Below the pieces are notes generated by a model that saw only the letters and a program-made list of their open reading frames with translations, was not told the DNA's origin and did no database searches. From Pseudomonas extremaustralis (lineage in GTDB: Bacteria > Pseudomonadota > Gammaproteobacteria > Pseudomonadales > Pseudomonadaceae): 64,000 nucleotides of DNA. Position 1 is the stretch's first letter; each line of letters starts with the position of its first letter. The position numbers and the translations under genes are program-made. Positions 24,620 through 33,188 of the stretch are shown here, piece after piece. The stretch is from NCBI RefSeq assembly GCF_900102035.1, contig NZ_LT629689.1:1798001-1862000 (forward strand). The letters are read 5' to 3'.

Positions 24620-25240
24620 ATGGACCTCGCCACCCTCGCCCTCTTCCTCCCCGCCTGCTTCGCCCTGAACATGGCGCCAGGCCCGAACAACCTGCTCTCC
24701 GTGAGCAACGCCACCCGCTACGGCTACCGCGCGTCCTGCCTCGCCGGCATCGGCCGCTTGCTGGCCTTCGCCGGAATGATCGCCCTCGCCTCCGCCGGCT
24801 TGGCGGTGGTGCTGCAAACGTCGGCGTTGTTGTTCTATGGGATCAAGATTCTGGGGGCGGCCTATCTGGTTTATCTGGCGGTTCAGCTGTGGCGCGCCGA
24901 TCCGCAGGCGCAGGCTGAATCGACGGCGGCAAAAGTGGGATTGTGGGCGCTGGCGCGTCAGGAGTTTCTGGTGGCGGCGGGCAACCCGAAAGCCATCCTG
25001 ATCTTCACCGCCTTCCTCCCGCAATTCGTGGTGCCCGGTGAGCCGATCACTCCCCAGTTCACCTTGCTGGGTGCGATGTTCCTGATGCTGGAGTGGATCG
25101 CCATCAGCGCCTATGCCTATATGGGCCTGCACATGCGCCGCTGGTTTGCCGAGCCGCGGGGCAAAAGGTTGTTCAATCGCTGTTGCGCGGGGCTGTTGGC
25201 GGCGGCGGCGTCGGTGCTATTGATGGCGCGCAGGGCTTGA
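24620..25240 (+). CDS. LysE/RhtB family translocator
   Basis: An inner-membrane exporter of amino acids or related metabolites. The 206-residue protein has the family start LFLPACFALNMAPGPNNLLSVSNATRYG and about six hydrophobic helices (for example LLAFAGMIALASAGLAVVLQ and FFYGIKILGAAYLVYLA). ATG 24620 follows GGAG. It is followed 10 bases later by a SnoaL-like gene, with which it may be co-transcribed. Substrate unknown. Confidence 0.88.
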   Translation: MDLATLALFLPACFALNMAPGPNNLLSVSNATRYGYRASCLAGIGRLLAFAGMIALASAGLAVVLQTSALLFYGIKILGAAYLVYLAVQLWRADPQAQAESTAAKVGLWALARQEFLVAAGNPKAILIFTAFLPQFVVPGEPITPQFTLLGAMFLMLEWIAISAYAYMGLHMRRWFAEPRGKRLFNRCCAGLLAAAASVLLMARRA

Positions 25241-25250
25241 GGGAATACCC

Positions 25251-25643
25251 ATGACCAGGACCGAACTGTCCGACATTTACCGAGGCTACATCGACTGCCT
25301 CAACCAGCAGGACTGGGACCGTCTGGGGCACTTCGTGCACCCGGACGTGACCCACAACGCCAATCCGCTGGGCCTGGAAGGCTACCGGGCCATGCTCGAA
25401 CGTGACTTGCGCGAGATTCCCGATCTGGCGTTCCACATTCAACTGCTGATCTGCGACCCGCCTACCGTCGCCAGTCGCCTGAATTTCAACGTCACCCCCA
25501 AGGGCGTGTTCTTCGGACTGCCGATCAACGGTCGCAAAGTGACGTTCTCCGAAAACGTGTTCTACACATTCATCGACGGGAAAATTGCGCACGTCTGGTC
25601 AGTGATTGATAAGGCGGCGATCGAACAGCAGCTCGGCGTCTAG
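25251..25643 (+). CDS. SnoaL-like / NTF2-fold protein
   Basis: A 130-residue cone-shaped NTF2-fold protein of the ester-cyclase (SnoaL-like polyketide cyclase) type: LSDIYRGYIDCLNQQDWDRL, FVHPDVTHNANPLGLEGYRA and FTFIDGKIAHVWSVIDKAAI are typical. These small proteins bind or isomerise small hydrophobic molecules; the true substrate is unknown. GAGGGAATACCC lies before the ATG. Confidence 0.8.
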   Translation: MTRTELSDIYRGYIDCLNQQDWDRLGHFVHPDVTHNANPLGLEGYRAMLERDLREIPDLAFHIQLLICDPPTVASRLNFNVTPKGVFFGLPINGRKVTFSENVFYTFIDGKIAHVWSVIDKAAIEQQLGV

Positions 25644-25677
25644 ACTCCATATACCCCGTCACACATGGAGACCGACC

Positions 25678-26158
25678 ATGCCCCGCAAAAACACCGTCTG
25701 CCTCTGGTACAACGGCACCGCCGAGGAGGCGGCCCGTTTCTACGCCAACACCTTCCCCGGACAGCACGGTGGACGCGGTGCACCTGGCGCCCGGCGCCTA
25801 TCCCTCCGGCAAACAGGGCGACGTGCTGACCGTGGAATTCACCGTCATGGGCATACCCTGCCTCGGCCTGAACGGCGGCCCGATCTTCCCTCACACCGAG
25901 GCGTTTTCCTTCCAGGTGGCCACCGATGACCAGGCTGAAACCGACCACTACTGGGACGCCATCATCGGCAACGGTGGCCAGGCCAGCGCCTGTGGCTGGT
26001 GCAAGGACAAGTGGGGACTGTCGTGGCAGATCACGCCTCGGGTATTGACGGACGCCATATCCAACCCCGACCCGGTGATTTCCAAACGTGCCTTCGAGGC
26101 AATGATGACCATGAGCAAGATCGACATTGCCGCAATAGCCATCGCTATCACCGGCTAA
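25678..26158 (+). pseudogene. VOC family (PhnB-like) protein with +1 frameshift
   Basis: Frame 1 from ATG 25678 (behind ATGGAG) reads MPRKNTVCLWYNGTAEEAAR and FYANTFP, typical of VOC proteins of the 3-demethylubiquinone methyltransferase-like group. At 25759-25760 there is GG where one G would give TFPDSTVDAVHLAPG and restore the frame, which then runs on through VEFTVMGIPCLGLNGGPIFP to the stop at 26158. The restored protein would be about 159 residues, the usual size. Either the gene is broken or the assembly has an extra G. The stop overlaps the convergent GDSL gene. Confidence 0.8.
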
Positions 26159-27060
26159 GGCCGTGCGTTCAGCGTTTCCAGCATAGCTCTGGCCGCCAGT
26201 GCATGTACTTTGCGCGTGGGGTGCCATTCGTCCCAGTAGTAGTGCGCGTCGGGGTCTGTGCACACCGGTTTCACATCCGGGTAAGTGGCCTGGCATGGCG
26301 TATCAAGGTCCTTGAAGCCATGGGCCGCCGGGTCGGCGCGCAATGCATCGCTGAATGCCAGATGATCGAAGTAGCGCACGTTCACTCCGTGCAGTTGCGC
26401 CAATACGACAGGCAGGTTTTGTGCCAGCAACTGCTGATACTGGTTCGCGTTGGCGACTTGGTGGCCCTGTACTACGGCGGGCACGTGACTCAGGTCCGTG
26501 GTGCCGACGACCATCACTTGCCTGGCTCCCGCCGCCGCCAACTGCTCTACGGCGTTGCGGATGTTGGCCAGGCTCGACGTGCTGAGTGCCTCGATAGATT
26601 CGGGGTGAGAGAAATCAGCCCATTCGAAAAAGTCATTGGCGGAGATAAAGATAAAGTACAGCGCCTTGGGATCTGCCCGGTGCGATACGGCCGTCTGCAA
26701 GTATTCGGCGATTTGTCCCAGGACCCCGGTGTCGCGGGATGGCATCATCCAAGCGTAATAGTTGCCATGACCACTTTTGGCACCGCCGACCGCGTAGTCG
26801 GTCAAAGGAACCTTCAACGCCTTGGCCAAGCCTTCGACGGCGGTCTGGCCATTGCTCCAGCGCCCCTTCCAGTAAAACGGACCTGGCAACACCTGCGCAT
26901 CCTTGACCTGCTGCGCGACCAAGCGGGCGGTGAGCATGTCACCCGCGCCGTTGTCGGAATAGCTGTCGCCAAAGGCATAGAGGTGGTCGTAAGGAGTCGC
27001 ACCGAACGCGGTGGATACAGACAGTGTGAGCAGAGCAGCCAGACACGCGCGTCGAATCAT
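26155..27060 (-). CDS. Secreted SGNH/GDSL lipase or esterase
   Basis: A 301-residue exported hydrolase. A signal peptide (MIRRACLAALLTLSVSTAFG) is followed by the block I motif YAFGDSYSDNGAG with the nucleophile Ser. Later come the Gly and Asn blocks (VGGAKSGHGN, ISANDFFEW) and block V DEWHPTRKVHALAA with the Asp-x-x-His dyad. The ATG at 27060 has AGGAGAA upstream; a longer start at 27087 has none. Convergent with the VOC gene, stops overlapping by three bases. No autotransporter barrel is present, so it is periplasmic or secreted. Confidence 0.88.
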   Translation of the reverse strand: MIRRACLAALLTLSVSTAFGATPYDHLYAFGDSYSDNGAGDMLTARLVAQQVKDAQVLPGPFYWKGRWSNGQTAVEGLAKALKVPLTDYAVGGAKSGHGNYYAWMMPSRDTGVLGQIAEYLQTAVSHRADPKALYFIFISANDFFEWADFSHPESIEALSTSSLANIRNAVEQLAAAGARQVMVVGTTDLSHVPAVVQGHQVANANQYQQLLAQNLPVVLAQLHGVNVRYFDHLAFSDALRADPAAHGFKDLDTPCQATYPDVKPVCTDPDAHYYWDEWHPTRKVHALAARAMLETLNARP

Positions 27061-27244
27061 CGAAGTTCTCCTGGAAAGTCCGTACACACTAACGGCTCGT
27101 TGAAACAGCGGCAGGTTGATTGCGACCCGAACATATCCGACGGCGGCCGCGCCACCGCTTTACAGGCATCCACAACACCCGGTTAAAGATTCGCCGCCAC
27201 CCGCCGTCACCCTGACATCCCCGAATGGACTCAATGAGGCTCTT

Positions 27245-28636
27245 GTGCGCGTTTTAACTTCCCTTTTGCTTGCCGGTGGCATCGCCACCCTGTCCGGTTG
27301 CGCCACCCAGGCCAACAGAGTCGATCAACTGATTGCCGGCACGCTGGCCCAGCCACTGGTCGAAAACAGCGTCGTGCGCGAAAGCGACCTGCTCAGTTTC
27401 GAACTGCTGATGCCCGAATCCAACGGCGGCGTGCGGCGCACCATGCAGTTCGAGGCCGCGTGTTCTTCAGCGCAATTGCACCTGTTGTACCTCGATGGTG
27501 CCCAGCGGGTGTATCCGCTGAAGGCCGGGCGCTACACCGAAGCGCGCAAGATGTCTGCCGAGCTCTACGCCAAGCTCGCCGCCAACCCAACGTTCGTGCG
27601 CGCCTGCGCCGACACACCCAAGCCTGACTGGCGCCTGGTCAAGACTGACGAGCGCGGCAACTGGGTGCTGATCGACGCTGCCAGCGTCAAGACGGTGAAG
27701 GATGAAACCCGCTTCTGGGCCGCCTTCGATAACCCGACGGTGCTCAACGACCTGCCCTACGACGCGCCCTACGCGCAAAAACGCGAGCACTTTGCCGTGT
27801 CCTGCGCGGGCGGCACCTACCAGGAACTGGCCGGTTACGATTTGGATGTACGCAATCGAGTGAGTGACGGCCGGGTCGACAGCTTTCCAACGCCACGCAA
27901 TATCAGCGGCAGCGATGGCGACTACGCGCTGCTGTTCAAGCAGGTGTGCACCAGCCCGGAAAAAATCGCCACGTTGCCGGTGTTCAAGCCGCGCTTGAAG
28001 GCGCCCCCAGTCATCGCCCTGACCTCTGTGCAGCCCCAGGTGCTCGCCGCGCTTGCGCCGTTCAACCAGGACAAGCCGGCGCACACATTCAAGTACCTGC
28101 GCCTCACCGGCACCTCGACCATGAAAGGCAAGACCAGCAACGAGTTCAGCGAACAGTTCATCAGCCCGGATGCGGCCAGCGGCCAACTGTCGATCGCCCA
28201 CCGTGGTGACGGCTACGAGTCGCAATCGGTGAGCTGGCGCAACCTGATACAGCTAGTGTCGAAATCCACCTTCGGCGGCGCAGGCATGGCGCAAAGCACA
28301 ACGCTGACCCAGTTGAGCCTCAGCGGTAACTGGAATGCCCTGCCGGTGGGCGACACCGTGGTCTACGAGCTCAACCGCTCGACCCTCAACAGCCTGGTCG
28401 GCACCTATGACCAAAAGCTGGTGACGCGTTGCGTGGTCGAGCGCCAATTGCAGGCCAGCGAACTCAACCCCAACCTGCTGGGCAGTGCCAAGGCCCTGTC
28501 GTGCCGCACCGACGACGACAAGTACAAGCGGGTTACTCACCTGTACTACCTGACCGACTACGCGTACTTCCTCGAGTCGAGCACGGACAAGAACGAGTTT
28601 TTCTATTCCGATACACGCATCGACCGCTTTGAATAA
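27245..28636 (+). CDS. Lipoprotein of unknown function
   Basis: A 463-residue protein with a clear lipoprotein signal: MRVLTSLLLAGGIATLSGC, lipobox LSGC with Cys 19. I chose GTG 27245, which has TGAGG eight bases upstream; the open frame extends back to 27116 without a credible start. The mature part has no family I know. It is rich in paired Cys (about 8 in the mature part, for example AACSS, RACADT, VSCAGG), which suggests periplasmic disulphides. It is monocistronic. Confidence 0.7.
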   Translation: MRVLTSLLLAGGIATLSGCATQANRVDQLIAGTLAQPLVENSVVRESDLLSFELLMPESNGGVRRTMQFEAACSSAQLHLLYLDGAQRVYPLKAGRYTEARKMSAELYAKLAANPTFVRACADTPKPDWRLVKTDERGNWVLIDAASVKTVKDETRFWAAFDNPTVLNDLPYDAPYAQKREHFAVSCAGGTYQELAGYDLDVRNRVSDGRVDSFPTPRNISGSDGDYALLFKQVCTSPEKIATLPVFKPRLKAPPVIALTSVQPQVLAALAPFNQDKPAHTFKYLRLTGTSTMKGKTSNEFSEQFISPDAASGQLSIAHRGDGYESQSVSWRNLIQLVSKSTFGGAGMAQSTTLTQLSLSGNWNALPVGDTVVYELNRSTLNSLVGTYDQKLVTRCVVERQLQASELNPNLLGSAKALSCRTDDDKYKRVTHLYYLTDYAYFLESSTDKNEFFYSDTRIDRFE

Positions 28637-28659
28637 ACCCGTAGGATAAACACACCGTT

Positions 28660-28710
28660 GACACATCCTGTAATCTTCGCTGAAGATGAAGCCCTTCTTC
28701 AGGGTGTGTC
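28660..28710 (+). repeat. Long imperfect inverted repeat after lipoprotein gene
   Basis: GACACATCCTG (28660-28670) pairs with CAGGGTGTGTC (28700-28710) with one G-T mismatch, and an inner CTGAAGA pairs with TCTTCAG. It starts 24 bases after the lipoprotein stop and has no T-run. It may be a transcript 3' end or a protein-binding site. Nothing else is seen in 28711-28930. Confidence 0.45.
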
Positions 28711-28944
28711 AGCCAATGTCCGCAATGTCCTCCGTTAACCTCTCCGTCGTTGGCTTGATTGCCAAGGCGCAAGGTTGCGTTGCGCGCACCCTCAAATCGA
28801 AGAAACAGTCGCTCATGTGACCGGGGCGCGCTGTCCCGTCAGATGAGCTGACAGGACATTGAGCGCGACGGACTCCCTCCCCCTTGCACAATTCCCATGC
28901 CCTTCTGACGGTGACTCAAACGGTCAATCATCAGGAGAAAGTGC

Positions 28945-29799
28945 ATGTCCTCGTTTCAAGGTATCTGGGTTCCCGTGGTCACGCCGTTTCATGACGGCGC
29001 CATCGATTTTATCGGCCTGCGCCGGCTGGTCAGCCATCTGCTGGAAAAGCACGTGGCCGGGATCATGGTGTGCACCACCACTGGCGAAGCGGCATCCCTC
29101 AGCCGCCTGGAACAACTGGCGGTACTGGATGCGGTGTTGCAATTGGTGCCCGCGCACCGTGTGGTGATGGGCCTGGCGGGCAACAATCAGAGCGAGCTGC
29201 TGCAGTTCCAGGCCGAGGTCCTCAAACGCCCGGTGGCCGGCCTGCTGGTGCCGGCACCAAGTTACATCCGCCCTTCCCAGGCCGGCCTTGAAGCGTTCTT
29301 CCGCAGCGTGGCTGATGCGTCCAGTGCACCGATCATTCTCTACGACATTCCCTATCGCACCGGCGTGACCTTCGAGCAGGCGACCTTGTTGAATATCGTC
29401 GCCCACGAACGGATCGTGGCGATCAAGGACTGCGGCGGCAACCTGGCCAACACCCTGGCGCTGCTGGCCAGTGGCGCGGTGGATGTGTTGTGTGGCGAGG
29501 ATCTCCAGATTTTCAATGCGCTGTGTCTGGGTGCCAGCGGGGCGATTGCGGCCTCGGCCCATGTGCGCACCGAGCAGTTTGTGGCGCTATGGCAGCAGGT
29601 GCGAGATAGCCAGCTGACGGAGGCCAGGGCAACGTTCATGGGCCTAGTGCCGCTGATCGAGACGCTGTTCATGGAGCCCAACCCGGCGCCGGTGAAGGCT
29701 GCACTGGCAATGGAAGGGTTGATCGGCTGTGAGCTGCGCGCGCCAATGCAGCAAGCCAGTGAGAGCGTTCTGTCACGTTTGAAGGCGATTCTCGACTGA
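28945..29799 (+). CDS. DapA-family aldolase (dihydrodipicolinate synthase-like)
   Basis: A 284-residue TIM-barrel Schiff-base aldolase of the DHDPS/NAL family. TTTGEAASLS, LYDIPYRTGV (Tyr as proton relay) and IVAIKDCGGN (Schiff-base Lys) are all in place. The ATG follows GGAGAA. It is alone, away from lysine genes, and pseudomonads have several DapA-like paralogues, so the true lysine-pathway role cannot be assumed; other pyruvate-dependent aldolase reactions are possible. Confidence 0.85.
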   Translation: MSSFQGIWVPVVTPFHDGAIDFIGLRRLVSHLLEKHVAGIMVCTTTGEAASLSRLEQLAVLDAVLQLVPAHRVVMGLAGNNQSELLQFQAEVLKRPVAGLLVPAPSYIRPSQAGLEAFFRSVADASSAPIILYDIPYRTGVTFEQATLLNIVAHERIVAIKDCGGNLANTLALLASGAVDVLCGEDLQIFNALCLGASGAIAASAHVRTEQFVALWQQVRDSQLTEARATFMGLVPLIETLFMEPNPAPVKAALAMEGLIGCELRAPMQQASESVLSRLKAILD

Positions 29800-29825
29800 C
29801 CCAATAACCCTGACGAGCGGGTTTG

Positions 29826-29869
29826 CTGTGGCGAGCGGGCGTGCCCCGCGCTGGGCTGCGAAGCGGCCC
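29826..29869. repeat. Extragenic repeat of fluorescens-group type
   Basis: The sequence starting CTGTGGCGAGCGGGCGTGCC and ending GCGAAGCGGCCC resembles the 'ctgtggcgagcgggcttgccc' element common between genes of fluorescens-group pseudomonads. It lies 27 bases after the dapA-like stop. Confidence 0.5.
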
Positions 29870-29991
29870 AATCCGCAGAAATCCGATACGCAGTTTTCTA
29901 CACATTTGCCCAACATCCCCGCCCTCCCAACGCTCCACGTACATGGCAAAAAGTTGCACAGTAAAAAGCTGAAAACCCACCCCTAAATCCC

Positions 29992-30020
29992 CTGCAGCCC
30001 TTACCAATCAAGGGCTGCAG
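29992..30020. repeat. Perfect stem-loop upstream of vgrG
   Basis: CTGCAGCCCTT and AAGGGCTGCAG form an 11-bp perfect stem with a 7-base loop. It is directly followed by a larger palindrome, so two hairpins stand side by side in the vgrG upstream region. Confidence 0.75.
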
Positions 30021-30022
30021 CC

Positions 30023-30068
30023 AAGTGCGCAAGAAGTTGCACAGCACTGTGCAACTTCTTGCGCACTT
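30023..30068. promoter_or_regulatory. 22-bp perfect palindrome upstream of vgrG
   Basis: Arms at 30023-30044 and 30047-30068 are exact reverse complements around CA; the inner core is AAGTTGCACAG-CA-CTGTGCAACTT. A further single copy of AAGTTGCACAG stands at 29951-29961. On the + strand the palindrome is followed by TTCCCCGTTTTT, so it could terminate transcription entering from upstream; repeated cores also suit a binding site. It lies 186 bases before the vgrG start. Confidence 0.7.
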
Positions 30069-30253
30069 TTCCCCGTTTTTCCGTCCAAAAAACCTGTCCC
30101 GGCTGCCTTTTTCCAACTAAGCCATTGTTCTATATGGACATTATTTATGTTGGCACGCCGCTTGATACGAAGACGCTTCCCAACCGGGCATTTCGCCCCT
30201 TGGGCACCTTCATTTTTCAAGCAAGTTCACGGCATGACAGAAGGAAAAAAGGG

Positions 30254-32296
30254 ATGTTCGCACCAGCCAACCAGACCCACTTCCGCCTCATCCTCAAGGG
30301 GCTGAAATACGAGCTTAAAGTCCTTTCCCTCACGGGACGCGAAGCCATCAGCCAACCCTTCGCGTTCGACATTGAACTGGTCAGCGAACACCCGTCGTTC
30401 GACCTCGAGGCACTGTTGCACAAGCCCGCGTTTTTGCAGCTGGCACCGGACGGCCGTGGCGTTCATGGCCAGCTTCATCGCGTAGCCCAGGGCGACGCCG
30501 GCAAGCGCCTGAGCCGCTATTCGGTGACCCTGCGCCCGCAACTGGCGTACCTCGCGCACCGCTTCAACCAGCGCATCTTCCAGAACCTCAATGTGCCCAG
30601 CATCATTGCCCAGGTTCTCGAAGAACATGGCATCCAGAGCACTGCCTACACCTTTCACCTGGGCACGACGTATCCCACACGGGATTACTGCGTTCAATAC
30701 GACGAATCCGACCTGCATTTCATCCAGCGCCTGTGCGAAGAAGAAGGTATTCACTACCACTTCCAGCACAGCGCCACGGCCCACACCGTGGTGTTCGGCG
30801 ACGACCAGACGGTGTTCCCGAGACTCGCCCCCGTGGCCTACCAGCAAGACGCCGGCCTGGTGGCCAGCGAGCCGGTGGTCAAGCGCTTCGACCTGCGCCT
30901 GGAAACCCGTACCAGCCGGACCACCCGCCGCGACTACAACTTTGAAATCCCCCGCGTCACCCTCGAAGGCGACGAGCGTAGCGACGCCCTGCCCGACCTC
31001 GAAGACTACGACTACCCCGGCCGTTTCCACGACAGCCAACGCGGCAGGCACCTGGCCAAACGCGCCCTCGAACGCCACCGCAGCGACTACCAGCTCGCCG
31101 AAGGCAAAAGCGATCAACCGCTGCTGCTCAGCGGCCACTTCCTGCCCCTGACCCACCACCCCAAAGCCCGCTGGAACGACCTGTGGCTGCTCACCGAAGT
31201 CCTCCACGAAGGCAAACAGCCCCAAGTCCTCGAAGAGTCCATCACCAGCGACACCACCGACAATAAGGACGATTTCCACCAGGGCTACCGCAACCGTTTT
31301 CTCGCCACGCCGTGGGACGCGTTCTACCGCCCACCGCTGAACCATCCCAAACCACGCATCCTCGGCAGCCAAAGCGCGGTCGTCACCGGCCCCCAAGGCG
31401 AAGAGATCCACTGCGACGAACACGGCCGCGTCAAAGTGCAATTCCACTGGGACCGCGAAGGACGGGGCGACGACAAAAGCAGTTGCTGGCTGCGTGTTTC
31501 CAGCAGTTGGGCCGGCGCCCGCTACGGCGGCATCGCCATCCCCCGCGTGGGCATGGAAGTGCTGGTGACCTTCCTCGAAGGCGACCCCGACCAACCGCTG
31601 ATCAGCGGCTGCCTGTACCACAAGACAAACCCCGCCCCCTACCCACTGCCAGCGAACAAAACCCGCACCGTATTCAAAACCCTCAGCTTACCGGGCGGCA
31701 GCGGCTTCAACGAACTGCGCATCGAAGACAAAAAAGGCGCGGAACAAATCTTCCTGCACGCCCAGCGCGACTGGGATGAAAACATCGAACACGACCAGAA
31801 AATCCGCGTCGGCAACGAACGCCACGACACGGTCGAGAAGAACGCCTACAGCGAATTCAAGGCCGAGGAACACCACACCGTCCACGCCGACCGCAAAGTC
31901 CAGGCGCGGGCAGACGACCACCTCACGGTGGCGATGAATCAGCACGTCAAGATCGGCGCGGGGCAGTTCGTCGAAGCGGGCCGGGAGATACACCTGAGCA
32001 GCGGGCTGAAGGCGGTGCTGGAAGCGGGTATAGAACTGACGCTCAAGGCCGGCGGGAGCTTTATCAAAATCGATCCCAGCGGCGTGTGGATCAGCGGCCC
32101 GGCGACGAATCTGAATTCCGGGGGCAGTCCTGGCAGCGGCACGGCGGCGGCGCCGTTGTTGCCGGGACTGTTGAAGGCCGCGGACGTAGAGGCTCCAGGC
32201 CAGCTGTTGCTGCCGGCACTGCGACAAGCATTGATGCGCAAGAAACCGTTTTGCGCGATCTGCGAAAAAGCCAAACAGGAGGCGGGAAATGCTTAA
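30254..32296 (+). CDS. vgrG: Type VI secretion spike protein VgrG (TssI)
   Basis: A 680-residue trimeric spike that carries effectors out through the T6SS. The gp27-like part begins FRLILKGLKYELKVLSLTGREA, followed by the CVQYDESDLHFIQRLCEEEG signature. The gp5-like OB fold has DEHGRVKVQFHWDREG and SSWAGARYGGIAIPRVGMEV, then a beta-needle ending GSFIKIDPSGVWISGP. A 60-residue tail ends with a Cys pair (FCAICEKAK) and may dock the cargo. The start is ATG 30254 near AAGG; a longer frame to 30059 runs through the palindrome and is unlikely. The next gene overlaps by eight bases. No T6SS structural genes are nearby, so this is an orphan vgrG island. Confidence 0.95.
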   Translation: MFAPANQTHFRLILKGLKYELKVLSLTGREAISQPFAFDIELVSEHPSFDLEALLHKPAFLQLAPDGRGVHGQLHRVAQGDAGKRLSRYSVTLRPQLAYLAHRFNQRIFQNLNVPSIIAQVLEEHGIQSTAYTFHLGTTYPTRDYCVQYDESDLHFIQRLCEEEGIHYHFQHSATAHTVVFGDDQTVFPRLAPVAYQQDAGLVASEPVVKRFDLRLETRTSRTTRRDYNFEIPRVTLEGDERSDALPDLEDYDYPGRFHDSQRGRHLAKRALERHRSDYQLAEGKSDQPLLLSGHFLPLTHHPKARWNDLWLLTEVLHEGKQPQVLEESITSDTTDNKDDFHQGYRNRFLATPWDAFYRPPLNHPKPRILGSQSAVVTGPQGEEIHCDEHGRVKVQFHWDREGRGDDKSSCWLRVSSSWAGARYGGIAIPRVGMEVLVTFLEGDPDQPLISGCLYHKTNPAPYPLPANKTRTVFKTLSLPGGSGFNELRIEDKKGAEQIFLHAQRDWDENIEHDQKIRVGNERHDTVEKNAYSEFKAEEHHTVHADRKVQARADDHLTVAMNQHVKIGAGQFVEAGREIHLSSGLKAVLEAGIELTLKAGGSFIKIDPSGVWISGPATNLNSGGSPGSGTAAAPLLPGLLKAADVEAPGQLLLPALRQALMRKKPFCAICEKAKQEAGNA

Positions 32297-33188
32297 TTCC
32301 GAATGGACGCTGGAAAATGGGCTGCCGCAACATTTGCCGTGGAATAGCACCGTTGGTTTGCTGCTGGATGGTGTGAGCATCGAAAAACTTCCACAGCGCC
32401 TGTACCAGTGGGCACAAAGTCCGCTGTTCGAACCGCTGTACCTCGGCACGCCCTGGGCTGAAGTTCTCGATATCGCCCCCTGCCTGGTGCAGATAAAAAC
32501 GCCAAACGACCCGGTCCTGAAGCAGTTCCTGAGTGCCTCCCGCCAGGAATGGGGCTATCTGGTCTTCAGCGAACATCCGTGGGGTGACCTGGTCGCACAC
32601 TGGCGTTGGCTCACCAGCGTATGGCACCCCCAAGGCGAAGAAGTGTTGTTGCGCATCGCCGACCCCGCCGTCACCCGCGCCCTCCTCGTGCATGCCCACA
32701 GCATCAAGGACCCCACCTTGTTCGGTCCTTGCACCCACGTGGTCACCGCTGATGCGGCGCGGGGATGCTGGCACCTGACCCTGCGTCCGGGCGGGGCCCC
32801 AAAGACCGATCACAACACGCGCTATCGATTGAACGATGAGCAACTCGGTCTTTTGGATGCAGTGAGTTTTCGCCATGCCGTCATGCGCATCGACCGGCAC
32901 CTGCACGAACACTTTCCACACTATCAGGCTCATGCGACCCCGCCACAGCGCTGGGAACATCTGCATGCGCTTGCATCGACTGCCTACGATCGCGGGTTCA
33001 ACACCGAAACCGATATAGCTCTCTACGCCAACATCCATGGGTTTCTCGGCGAACGAGCGCTGGAGGCGCATCCAGACCTGGATGCCCAACTCAAAACCCC
33101 TTCGCAGCAACCCCCCACGCAGCGACTCGAAGAGGTCGCCAGTATCGCCAAGGCAAGGGCTGAACACTTGCAAAGGAACCCGGTATGA
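32289..33188 (+). CDS. DUF4123 T6SS effector adaptor
   Basis: A 299-residue DUF4123 protein. Such proteins hold an effector and load it on the cognate VgrG. The family pattern 'YLLLDG... PLY-L-x-P-W' is visible as TVGLLLDGVSIEKLPQRLYQ and FEPLYLGTPWAEVL, then WGYLVFSEHPWGDLVAHWRW and VLLRIADPAVTRALL. Its ATG overlaps the vgrG stop by eight bases and its TGA overlaps the effector's ATG (ATGA at 33185), a tight vgrG-adaptor-effector order. Confidence 0.88.
   Translation: MLNSEWTLENGLPQHLPWNSTVGLLLDGVSIEKLPQRLYQWAQSPLFEPLYLGTPWAEVLDIAPCLVQIKTPNDPVLKQFLSASRQEWGYLVFSEHPWGDLVAHWRWLTSVWHPQGEEVLLRIADPAVTRALLVHAHSIKDPTLFGPCTHVVTADAARGCWHLTLRPGGAPKTDHNTRYRLNDEQLGLLDAVSFRHAVMRIDRHLHEHFPHYQAHATPPQRWEHLHALASTAYDRGFNTETDIALYANIHGFLGERALEAHPDLDAQLKTPSQQPPTQRLEEVASIAKARAEHLQRNPV

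Noticed and set aside
30059..30253. N-terminal extension of vgrG by 65 codons
   Set aside because: It runs through the large palindrome, has no ribosome binding site and does not look like the VgrG N-terminus, which starts at 30254.
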